This document shows positions 1 through 7,361 of a DNA stretch of 43,715 nt, in pieces (the first letter of the stretch is position 1; the number at the start of each line of letters is the position of its first letter). Below the pieces are notes generated by a model. It was not told where the DNA came from. It did not search any database and saw nothing but the letters and a program-made list of their open reading frames with translations. A program made the translations under genes and the position numbers. This DNA comes from Euryarchaeota archaeon UBA463 (GTDB lineage Archaea > Thermoplasmatota > Poseidoniia > Poseidoniales > Thalassarchaeaceae): contig DAOI01000023.1 of the NCBI GenBank assembly GCA_002501805.1, positions 1-43,715 of the forward strand, read 5' to 3'.

Positions 1-1
1 A

Positions 2-271
2 AAGGTAACTAGGGATAGTGCCATGCAAAAATTATCCAATGACCTCGGCATTGACCTAGGTTCTGGATATCCCTCTGATCCAAAAACTAGATCCTCAATA
101 AATGAGTTGATTTCTGGAAAAAATCCCCATGAATGTCTGAGATGGACATGGTCTACTGTGAGGAGAGCTTGGGAGGAAAAACATGGTACGCCTGTACCGA
201 TTAGATATGAAAATAAGGGGATTTCCTCTCAAACGAATATTCAGCATTGGATAGAGGGCAATCACAAATAG
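2..271 (+). CDS. rnhB: Ribonuclease HII, C-terminal fragment
   Basis: This is the end of a gene that starts before the window; frame 2 is open from the first bases. RNase HII cleaves the RNA strand of RNA-DNA hybrids and removes single ribonucleotides from DNA. The visible part begins with Lys-Val-Thr-Arg-Asp, the conserved block that carries a metal-binding aspartate in the family. Next comes Gly-Ser-Gly-Tyr-Pro-Ser-Asp-Pro-Lys-Thr, a hallmark of archaeal RNase HII, and a Trp-Ser-Thr-Val segment typical of the C-terminal helices. An ATG at 23 lies inside this conserved region and is not a real start. The gene ends 22 nt before gltX on the same strand, so the two may be co-transcribed. The N-terminal catalytic residues are outside the window. 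Confidence 0.85.
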   Translation, partial: KVTRDSAMQKLSNDLGIDLGSGYPSDPKTRSSINELISGKNPHECLRWTWSTVRRAWEEKHGTPVPIRYENKGISSQTNIQHWIEGNHK

Positions 272-293
272 GGATGGCTGACGGCGTAAGTAT

Positions 294-2021
294 GTGCCAG
301 ATGAAGATGAGTGGGGGCCAGGGATATTCTCTGCTATACGCAAGTATGCTTTACAGAACGCAGTAGAATACAATGGTTCTGGCAAATCTGGCAGTGTACT
401 GGGAAGACTACTTTCAGAATTTCCCGAGTTGCGGACCAATGCCAAAGAGCTTGTTCCCATGATTTCCAAGCAGGTTGATGAAGCAAACATGTTAGCCAAT
501 AATCATGGCTTGGATTATGTAAAGGAGATTCTCGAGGAGACTAATCCAGAAGCTCTAAACCGTGAAAAACAAAAGAAGAGGGTCGGACTGCCTGATTTAG
601 AGGTCAATAATGGAAAGGGGGTAATTTTGAGGTTTGCCCCAAACCCCAATGGGCCATTATCCATAGGCCATTCAAGAGGAGTTGTAATTAACTCAGAATT
701 TGCAAAAAAGTATTCCGGCAAGGTCATACTTAGATTTGATGATACAGATACAAAGGTTAAGCCACCGTTAGACTCTGCCTATTCGATGATCGAGGAAGAA
801 TTTGAATGGATTTCAGGAATGAAACCAGACTTAGTAATCAGGGCCAGTTCAAGAATGGAGATTTATCTAGAGTCTGCGGAGGAGATGATCTCACAGGGCA
901 TTTGTTATGTCTGCAGGTGTTCAGCTTCAGAATTCAAAGAGCTTAGAGATTCGAAGGAAGCCTGTAAATGCAGAGGGAAGAAGGCTGAAGAGAGCGTTCA
1001 AGAATGGAAGATGATGCTTTCTGGAGATATTGATGAAGGGGGTGCCGTAGTTAGAGTGAAGACCGATCTTGAGCTTCCCAATCCTGCACTCAGGGACTGG
1101 CCGGCATTAAGAATTCAGCATAATACTCACCCAATAGTAGGAGATAGATACAAGGTCTGGCCATTATTAGATTTCCAGAGTGCTGTAGAAGATCATCTAC
1201 AAGGAGTCACTCACATTGTAAGGGGGAAGGACCTAATGGACAGTACTAGAAAGCAGACACTCCTGTATGAACTCCTTGGCTGGGATTATCCTGAAACGTT
1301 GTACTGGGGGAGGGTGAAGCTACTAGGCTTTGGCGGATTCTCTACTTCATCGATCAGAAAATCCATAGAAGGCGGAGATTTCACTGGTTGGGATGACCCT
1401 CGATTACCTACTGTATCCGCGCTAAGGAGAAGGGGATTCTCCCCTGAGGCGCTGAGAGAGTTCTGGATAGAGTTGGGTTTGACCCAGAAGGACATTTCAA
1501 TACCAATGGAAAGTATCGAATCTAAGAATTCTAAGATTATAGATAGAACCTCAGAAAGGAGGTCATTTATCGAGAGCCCAAGAGAGTTGCAACTGGTAGA
1601 CGACGGAAGCACAGATACTATGGGGCTAATTTCAATCAGAAGGCATCCAGATATTCCCGACATGGGAACTAGAGAGTGGGATTTGGGCACTGGATCGATA
1701 TTTATATCTGAAAATGACTATTCAGAGGGGTTGGTTAGACTGAAAGACTTTGCAGATGTCGACATAAAAGGGGATAGTGCATTAATTGTATCCAAGGAAA
1801 AAACTGGCAACCTACCAATTATCCACTGGGTTTCTTCCAATAACTCTACAGAAGCCAGAATGATAGTCCCCCGCGACAGTGAAATAGATTATGCAGAGGG
1901 AGTAATCGAAAATATTGAAATTTCTACTGGCCAGTGTCTTCAGCTTGAGAGGATGGGGTTCGCTATGGTCGAGGAAATTTCAGAAACTAATAGAGTCTCA
2001 TTGATATGGCTACACGGGTAG
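294..2021 (+). CDS. gltX: Glutamyl-tRNA synthetase, archaeal type
   Basis: This class I aminoacyl-tRNA synthetase charges tRNA-Glu with glutamate. The N-terminal 100 residues match the archaeal/eukaryal GluRS appendix (KYALQNAVEY near residue 18). The HIGH-type ATP site is PNPNGPLSIGH at residues 116-126, followed by ILRFDDTDT. The KMSKS equivalent is FSTSS at about 349-353. The following WDDPRLPT block and the beta-barrel C-terminal region are of the archaeal GluRS/GlnRS form. A cysteine-rich stretch near residue 205 (CYVCRC, then CKC) may bind zinc. The start is GTG at 294, because an in-frame stop at 279-281 leaves no ATG; the nearby ATGs at 274 and 292 are in another frame. Length (575 codons) is normal. 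Archaea make Gln-tRNA by amidation, so GlnRS is unlikely. Confidence 0.95.
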   Translation: MPDEDEWGPGIFSAIRKYALQNAVEYNGSGKSGSVLGRLLSEFPELRTNAKELVPMISKQVDEANMLANNHGLDYVKEILEETNPEALNREKQKKRVGLPDLEVNNGKGVILRFAPNPNGPLSIGHSRGVVINSEFAKKYSGKVILRFDDTDTKVKPPLDSAYSMIEEEFEWISGMKPDLVIRASSRMEIYLESAEEMISQGICYVCRCSASEFKELRDSKEACKCRGKKAEESVQEWKMMLSGDIDEGGAVVRVKTDLELPNPALRDWPALRIQHNTHPIVGDRYKVWPLLDFQSAVEDHLQGVTHIVRGKDLMDSTRKQTLLYELLGWDYPETLYWGRVKLLGFGGFSTSSIRKSIEGGDFTGWDDPRLPTVSALRRRGFSPEALREFWIELGLTQKDISIPMESIESKNSKIIDRTSERRSFIESPRELQLVDDGSTDTMGLISIRRHPDIPDMGTREWDLGTGSIFISENDYSEGLVRLKDFADVDIKGDSALIVSKEKTGNLPIIHWVSSNNSTEARMIVPRDSEIDYAEGVIENIEISTGQCLQLERMGFAMVEEISETNRVSLIWLHG

Positions 2022-2061
2022 TCTGAGGTCCGTGCGAAATTGACTTTGTTTCGCCCTCAGA
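2022..2061 (+). terminator. Two-part stem-loop after gltX
   Basis: Starting at the base after the gltX stop codon, an outer stem TCTGAGG (2022-2028) pairs perfectly with CCTCAGA (2055-2061). An inner stem GCGAAA (2034-2039) pairs with TTTCGC (2049-2054). The left side has a 5-nt bulge (2029-2033), and the loop is 9 nt. The right-hand stems are contiguous, so the two helices could stack. The position suggests a 3'-end or termination element for gltX. There is no long T-run, so a structured 3'UTR or small RNA is an alternative. Confidence 0.5.
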
Positions 2062-2099
2062 AGGGTTGAGTTCAAGATGTTCAACGTGATGTCGACATC

Positions 2100-4097
2100 A
2101 TGGGCGTACGCAATAGGGTTGTCCCAGCCTCTATTGTATTGGTTTTTTTATTGACCATTTTGGGACCGGTTATCAATGTCTCAGCACAACAGGGAAGCTG
2201 TTGCTCCGGAGAAAATTTTGAGTTGTTTTTGAAGGGAGATCCTGATTCCGGCATACTTACTCCATTTGAGTCGGAAGTGAATGAAGGAGATTCTAAACTA
2301 GTGAATCAAGTTCTGCAACCTGTTGAGGTTGGAACATGGGGAGTTGATTGGGGCATTGATGGAGAATATCCAGCTGGAGACTGGGAATTCAATATTCATT
2401 ATGAGGTCCAAGGTGCTGTTGGTGTCAATATCAACATAACAGTTGAGGTCAGGATTGGTGGATCTTTCTATGAGGGAGGCACCTCTGGAATCGAGCCTTA
2501 TCTTACCGGCGAAGGAGACGTTCAATCAATTATCAGTGTGGGGTCGGGGGATGTTCGAGAGGATGATGAGGTAGAAGTGAGCCTTATCGTTCAGTTATTG
2601 GGCTTCAATCAACCCGGGGATGACTCAGGTGTAATTTTTCATTGGGGTAGCGACGATAAGGCGTCGAGTATATCGGTTAAGCTACCACTAGTGGAGATTG
2701 AAATGAAGGAAGCTAGCGTAAGTGGAAATCTTGTATATTTCCCAATTCTTCTATCTTCTGGATTTGACGATAGGATGTGGTCCTCATCTTCGGGTATTTT
2801 TGAGATTCAGAATGTTGCGGTAACAGATAAGCCAGTGGCCACACTAGTAGAAGGGGGCGTCGAAGTAACATTCGTATGGAGTTTGCCTGCAGGAGTAGAT
2901 AGTGGGTCTTTCTTAGCTGAATTCATTTTGGAGCCCCAGAGTGGATTACAGATCGGTGCCAACATGTCTCATTTCATAGAAGCCGGAGATGACGATGGAG
3001 GAGGAGGATCCTGGTATCCCGCGAGTGAACCCCTTAGAACAGGGGGGTCGTCGATATTGGTTTCAATAGACGCAGATTGGGATGGAAGCGAAGTTAGAAA
3101 GAAGGTCTCGCTAGAGTTTGATGGCTCTATGTCACAGTGGATGAGGTGGGGCCTGGACAATATTGGTAACTCCAGTCTTGGCTCCAGTAGTTGGTGGAGA
3201 AATCTAAACTCGTACTCGGATTCTGTACCTGACTCAGATTTCAACAACAAAATGGTGGATAGTTCCGAATTAATGGCGCTGACAGGATATCTGAGAGGGT
3301 CAAACGCTGATTTGAGATCGTTTCTTTCAAATGGACTTTTCATAGAATCTGAGTCGGTAATTGGTGTTGACCCTATTGAATTGGGGCCTACTGAGATATC
3401 GATCGACCTTGGGGGGACGAGTGGTTTCAGTTCCGAAACTATAACGATAAAAATCTCTACTTCTTACTCGGTTATGGAAGGGAGCCGGCAACTACTGATT
3501 GAAACCTTCGCCAAGTCTACTGCTGAAGAATACTGGACAGAAATCTCGGTTGATGCCACTCTACAGGGATCTATGCTCACCGATATAGGGATTGTTACAG
3601 CGAGTGGGATCGACTACTCTCACAGGAGATGGATTGTATCTGAAACCCTGTCTGTGGAGAGTACGGATTTAGATATCGAAGAGTCATTTAGAGTGGAATT
3701 CGTACCGACAGGGAATGGACTGTTCAGTGTTTTATTGGGATCCGGAATGATGGTATTGGTACTGAGCTTGTCCATAGGCTTGGGAATGACTATGACCAGG
3801 AATAGATCAAGATTCCCCACTATGATTACGGTAACGGCTCTTGGCGTGCTTTCTTTTGGAATTTATTTTCTTGGGCTTCCGATGCAGATGGTCCTTGGAG
3901 TAGTGGCATGTAGCCTTCTACTAGTGCTGCCAATCTCTTTGCTATCTCCCAAATTGAGGGGTAATGAGAGTGGAGGCTCCAACTATCCCAGAATTAGTTG
4001 TCCCTCATGCGGGATGAGTGTTGCTGTGAAATCAGACGTTCGTCCTCTACGAATTAGCTGTAGTGGTTGTGACAGTGTCATTAGAATAGAAGAGTGA
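2100..4097 (+). CDS. Exported membrane protein with C-terminal zinc ribbon
   Basis: I do not recognise a named family. The ATG at 2100 begins a signal peptide (about residues 1-30, hydrophobic core IVLVFLLTILGPV, cleavage near VSA-QQ). About 510 residues of beta-rich, acidic, Gly/Ser-rich extracellular sequence follow. Then come three or four hydrophobic helices between about 540 and 617. The C-terminus, predicted to be cytoplasmic or membrane-proximal, is a zinc ribbon with paired cysteines at 634/637 and 654/657 (CPSC and CSGC). The role is unknown; a sensor or scaffold linking the cell surface to the cytoplasm is possible. It lies downstream of gltX in the same direction, separated by a stem-loop. 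Its stop codon directly abuts the stop of the opposing gene at 4098. Confidence 0.8.
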   Translation: MGVRNRVVPASIVLVFLLTILGPVINVSAQQGSCCSGENFELFLKGDPDSGILTPFESEVNEGDSKLVNQVLQPVEVGTWGVDWGIDGEYPAGDWEFNIHYEVQGAVGVNINITVEVRIGGSFYEGGTSGIEPYLTGEGDVQSIISVGSGDVREDDEVEVSLIVQLLGFNQPGDDSGVIFHWGSDDKASSISVKLPLVEIEMKEASVSGNLVYFPILLSSGFDDRMWSSSSGIFEIQNVAVTDKPVATLVEGGVEVTFVWSLPAGVDSGSFLAEFILEPQSGLQIGANMSHFIEAGDDDGGGGSWYPASEPLRTGGSSILVSIDADWDGSEVRKKVSLEFDGSMSQWMRWGLDNIGNSSLGSSSWWRNLNSYSDSVPDSDFNNKMVDSSELMALTGYLRGSNADLRSFLSNGLFIESESVIGVDPIELGPTEISIDLGGTSGFSSETITIKISTSYSVMEGSRQLLIETFAKSTAEEYWTEISVDATLQGSMLTDIGIVTASGIDYSHRRWIVSETLSVESTDLDIEESFRVEFVPTGNGLFSVLLGSGMMVLVLSLSIGLGMTMTRNRSRFPTMITVTALGVLSFGIYFLGLPMQMVLGVVACSLLLVLPISLLSPKLRGNESGGSNYPRISCPSCGMSVAVKSDVRPLRISCSGCDSVIRIEE

Positions 4098-4958
4098 CTA
4101 GAATCTGCCTAATCTAAGAAGCATATCTATGGCTTCAGATGTGGCTATCTTGGGGTTCTTGTCCTTCCAGGTGATTGAAGAAGCCCTAATTTGGCTAGCT
4201 AAATCAACTTCCCAACCAGAAGCTAGGATACAGTTCCATACTATCTCCTCTAGTCTCGATGTAGAGGGAGAGGTAGAATCCAGAGCTCCCCTGCATAGGT
4301 GCGATAGCGTTCTTGCCCTTCCTTCCTCGCCCATGGAACCCCATCTGCCTGAGACATCAATCAGCGAGTTTTCATCAATGAAATCCAAACCATCCACATT
4401 AGGACTAGGGACCTCCGGTATTGGGACTACTCTTATCGTGCCCTCTAAAGTCAGCAATTCCTTAAGAGAAACATAGACCGGATCATATGTCATATCCATG
4501 CAAGCATGAATCCAATTACCGGATATTGACCATGGCCTAATTTTCCTAACTAATACTCCCGACGGAGATATCAATTGAGCGATTGAGTGGCACATGGCGA
4601 CTGTAGTTAGGGGCCCTATCTTGTCATCTCCCAGATGTCCCGATAATGCGGGCGACAATGTTTCACTTATCGATAGTACCTTTTTTTCATTGTCCCATGA
4701 AACTCCTCTTGCGTCCCCTTTATTATGAATGATAATTGAGTATCTAGGAACAGCATTATCGATTTTACCGATTCTCCTCCTGTATGGTAAATTGGAGTCA
4801 ATTAATGAGGCTTCGAGAGGCGCTATTGATAGAGCTCCCAGAAGATTGGCATCTGAAATTATGGATATTCTTTGACCTTGTTCCATTAGTTGCGATATGC
4901 CAGTTCTGATGGTCTTTTCAACACCGGTGAATAATTCGGTGGAAATGAGGTCCCTCAT
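4098..4958 (-). CDS. Degenerate DHH/RecJ-like protein next to rpsO
   Basis: It follows rpsO by 39 nt on the same strand. In many archaea a DHH-family (RecJ-like) phosphoesterase gene lies at this place. The protein fits that fold loosely. A beta-strand plus ISDANLLGALS (about residues 34-44) occupies the position of the usual H-x-D-x-DG-hydrophobic catalytic motif, with Asn replacing an Asp and the histidine missing. LSPALSGHLGDDKIGP (about 100-115) resembles the region around the family's GGSxEIS segment, and WSISGNWIHACMD resembles the conserved GAIGD helix. Because metal-binding residues are absent, it may be a structural paralogue, comparable in principle to Cdc45. No DHHA1 glycine motif was found. 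The family call rests on context and weak pattern similarity, so it is tentative. Confidence 0.45.
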   Translation of the reverse strand: MRDLISTELFTGVEKTIRTGISQLMEQGQRISIISDANLLGALSIAPLEASLIDSNLPYRRRIGKIDNAVPRYSIIIHNKGDARGVSWDNEKKVLSISETLSPALSGHLGDDKIGPLTTVAMCHSIAQLISPSGVLVRKIRPWSISGNWIHACMDMTYDPVYVSLKELLTLEGTIRVVPIPEVPSPNVDGLDFIDENSLIDVSGRWGSMGEEGRARTLSHLCRGALDSTSPSTSRLEEIVWNCILASGWEVDLASQIRASSITWKDKNPKIATSEAIDMLLRLGRF

Positions 4959-4997
4959 AACTATCGTGGCAAGTTTGTGAGATTTGTACCGTGAGGA

Positions 4998-5453
4998 TTA
5001 TTCTACAATCAGTCTCAACTGATCCCTCTTGTACTGCCAATCTGCGTCTAGCTTGTTTACGCCCTTGTAGTAGCTAGCTAGACGCCTTATCTTAGATTCG
5101 CATAGCTCCAGTTGCCTCCGGTTATGCTTATCCTTGGGATTATTGCCAAGGTGGTCAATTAGTCCCTGAGCTCTTCTCATCAGATTCATCATGTCCTCTG
5201 GATAGTTAGGAGAGATGCCATTTCTTAAGAGAATTTGAGAAATTCTCTCACCTGTTGCTAGACGAACATCAGGAACTGCAAATCTGTCTCTCAAGATCGT
5301 ACCAATCATAGCGTTTGAGTGCCCCTCCTTGTTAAGGTCCAAGATGTGGGACTCGATAACTTTCTTATCCGATTCCGACCAACTTGGGACCTCAGTAGCC
5401 AATAGCTTTGATGACCCGTTGGAGCCTTTTCCACCAGAGTGCATGCGTGACAT
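4998..5453 (-). CDS. rpsO: Small ribosomal subunit protein S15 (archaeal uS15)
   Basis: uS15 binds 16S rRNA in the platform of the small subunit. The sequence shows the archaeal N-terminus RMHSGGKG and the core GTILRDRFAVPDVRLATG. It also has ISPNYPEDMMNLMRRA, the rRNA-binding stretch NNPKDKHNRRQLELCESKIRRL (split here as two known blocks: HLGNNPKDKH and CESKIRRLASYYK) and a C-terminal WQYKRDQLRL. Choosing the ATG at 5453 gives 151 residues, the usual archaeal length, and puts a GGAG ribosome-binding site 8 nt upstream (5462-5465). A GTG at 5498 would add 15 residues with no family match. It lies between arcS (upstream) and the DHH-like gene (downstream) and is probably co-transcribed with at least one of them. 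Confidence 0.95.
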   Translation of the reverse strand: MSRMHSGGKGSNGSSKLLATEVPSWSESDKKVIESHILDLNKEGHSNAMIGTILRDRFAVPDVRLATGERISQILLRNGISPNYPEDMMNLMRRAQGLIDHLGNNPKDKHNRRQLELCESKIRRLASYYKGVNKLDADWQYKRDQLRLIVE

Positions 5454-5461
5454 AACAGAAT

Positions 5462-5465
5462 CTCC
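5462..5465 (-). promoter_or_regulatory. Shine-Dalgarno site deciding the rpsO start
   Basis: Read on the minus strand, GGAG lies 8 nt before the ATG at 5453. Few genes in this window have such a site, so it is a useful argument for the shorter S15 start over the GTG at 5498. Confidence 0.55.
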
Positions 5466-5522
5466 GAAGGCGGCGACCTGCTCTTCCTCTTTAACCACTA
5501 CGTAAATACGGTAGCTTATTTT

Positions 5523-7301
5523 TCACAATCTATGGCGTGCCTTCGCGAGCCTTCCAGGTCCGGATGGCCATTCCCAACCGGGTGCTACTGCTCTAGCACT
5601 TCCTATCAGTACCCCGTCTTGAGTAACCATAATTTCTTCCCCCATTCTAATTTCACCGGATACTGACTCCAGATTTGTTGGAAATATGTCTCCCTTCCAA
5701 TCGTGGTTTTCTAAGATACTGACTGAGGGGAAGCATCCACTATCGTAGAGGAGTGGAAGAGACTTCTTCGAGAATGCGAATCTCCCATCTCGCGGGTTCC
5801 ATCTCGCTAGTTGCTCACCGTCTCTAGAAATACTCAGTATTGGCAATCTACCAGAAACTGTACTTCCCTCTAGCCATGAGTCTGTGCCGTGTATAAATCT
5901 GGATCTAGATTTCATTACCTCAATCCTATGTTGCTTCTCGGATTTATCTGCCAGATCCATCCCCTCAATGGAATTCAAAACAGATTTCTTTAACTCGTTT
6001 AGTGATTCCTTAGATCCCGCTGTTCCTCTTCTCGTATTATGGCATACAATTCCCTCGATGGCGATATCCATTCCGGAATGATTGATTATCTCGCTGTAAC
6101 CTACCCTCTCGCAAACTTCTGAAATCATTGATTTTACCATTTCTAGTTCGTCTGCATCCCAGTCACCAGTAACTGGTATGTCATAGTGTGCAGCGGGCCA
6201 CAAATCCTCTAGTTCTCTTGGAACTAGCCCAAGAGGAGAAGTAACCATGATTTGATGCGCCCTATTGCTGGGGATATTTCTAAGGAAGCGATGATGGCTT
6301 TGGGAAAGTCTGTATGGCTTAGTTGCCGAGCATGGAAGTAAAATCAGTAGCTTTTCTTGGTGACTAGGGGGAGTATGTAGACTTGAGACTCTCTTTCTCC
6401 AATCATTAACCAAGGGATCTTGTCTACTGACTGGAGAGTTGTACCTCAGCTTTCTTCCACTGGTGTCCACTGCAGTCAGAGTAGATCCTCCTTTGTCGAT
6501 CCTGGTTAGCGTATCGTGCCTTCTTAGCCTTTCAACAGATCTTGGGCTTGAAAGACTAGCCTTCTCAGCCAACTCCCTGACTGTTCCCGATCTAATTGCT
6601 GATCTAAGTGATGCAATTGAATACCTCCAATAATCTATTTGTGCATCCATATTCACGTGCTCCCCAAGGGAGGTTTCTGCATATCGTGGCCCATCAGAGG
6701 TAAGGAGGAGGCCATTCGCGTTAGCTATTCTTGATCTTGAGAGATCGAATAGATCTACTCCTAACCAAGATAAAAGTGCACAATTATCGGGGCCTGAGAT
6801 CCCGGGAGTCCAAATCAGCGAGGAGGGGAATCTCCTCCTGACTACATTCAAGGCCTCTACTAATTTCCCACTTGAATTAGATAATTGGGGAGCGTCTGTT
6901 ATCGCTATAACAGAAGGCTGTAGTTCTGCCCCTAGCAGAGAAATATCGTGATGAAGAGACTGCCACGATAGAGGTAGAAATTGATTTCCAGAACCAAATT
7001 CTCCGGAATTCGATGTCGAGAGGCTCGAAGGCAGTACTAGGCCTTCGGATGCTTCCCAATTATCTTCTCCATCGAAAGGGAAGCATAAGTCTCCACGGGT
7101 GCTTAGTTTGAGTCTTGCGGGGAGTTTGGTTGACTCCCTACGGAAAATGAATGGGGCTGTTTCGAGATTAATCTCTGGGTCCAATTCAGATAGAACCAAA
7201 CCTGGCGTCCAAGAGACAGGATTTCTCCTATCCCCTAGTGAAAAAAGTCTGGAGAAGCGGTTCCTTGAGGTGACTTCTCTAGATAATGGCCTGTCACTCA
7301 T
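5523..7301 (-). CDS. arcS: Archaeosine synthase ArcS (TGT-like with PUA domain)
   Basis: ArcS acts on preQ0 at position 15 of archaeal tRNA, after the transglycosylase TgtA has inserted it, in the final steps to archaeosine. In some lineages it adds lysine before a radical-SAM partner (RaSEA) completes the reaction. The N-terminal about 260 residues are TGT-like (WLGVDLFDLSRSRIANANG). The diagnostic ArcS motif PCSATKPYRLSQSHHRF lies near 320-337. It is followed by VTSPLGLVPRELEDLWP and YDIPVTGDWD, both conserved in the family. A C-terminal PUA RNA-binding domain spans about 515-592 (GVLIGSARAVAPGWEWPSG). Length (592 residues) is normal. No TgtA or RaSEA gene lies in the window. It is upstream of rpsO in the same direction and divergent from the gene at 7362. 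Confidence 0.9.
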   Translation of the reverse strand: MSDRPLSREVTSRNRFSRLFSLGDRRNPVSWTPGLVLSELDPEINLETAPFIFRRESTKLPARLKLSTRGDLCFPFDGEDNWEASEGLVLPSSLSTSNSGEFGSGNQFLPLSWQSLHHDISLLGAELQPSVIAITDAPQLSNSSGKLVEALNVVRRRFPSSLIWTPGISGPDNCALLSWLGVDLFDLSRSRIANANGLLLTSDGPRYAETSLGEHVNMDAQIDYWRYSIASLRSAIRSGTVRELAEKASLSSPRSVERLRRHDTLTRIDKGGSTLTAVDTSGRKLRYNSPVSRQDPLVNDWRKRVSSLHTPPSHQEKLLILLPCSATKPYRLSQSHHRFLRNIPSNRAHQIMVTSPLGLVPRELEDLWPAAHYDIPVTGDWDADELEMVKSMISEVCERVGYSEIINHSGMDIAIEGIVCHNTRRGTAGSKESLNELKKSVLNSIEGMDLADKSEKQHRIEVMKSRSRFIHGTDSWLEGSTVSGRLPILSISRDGEQLARWNPRDGRFAFSKKSLPLLYDSGCFPSVSILENHDWKGDIFPTNLESVSGEIRMGEEIMVTQDGVLIGSARAVAPGWEWPSGPGRLAKARHRL

Positions 7302-7361
7302 GCGCCTGCGAGTGGAACATTTCGCTTGAAGGATTCTAAGGCAGGACTGTTTCCGACAATC

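Noticed and set aside
294..2021. Glutaminyl-tRNA synthetase
   Set aside because: The archaeal N-terminal appendix and the rarity of GlnRS in archaea favour GluRS.
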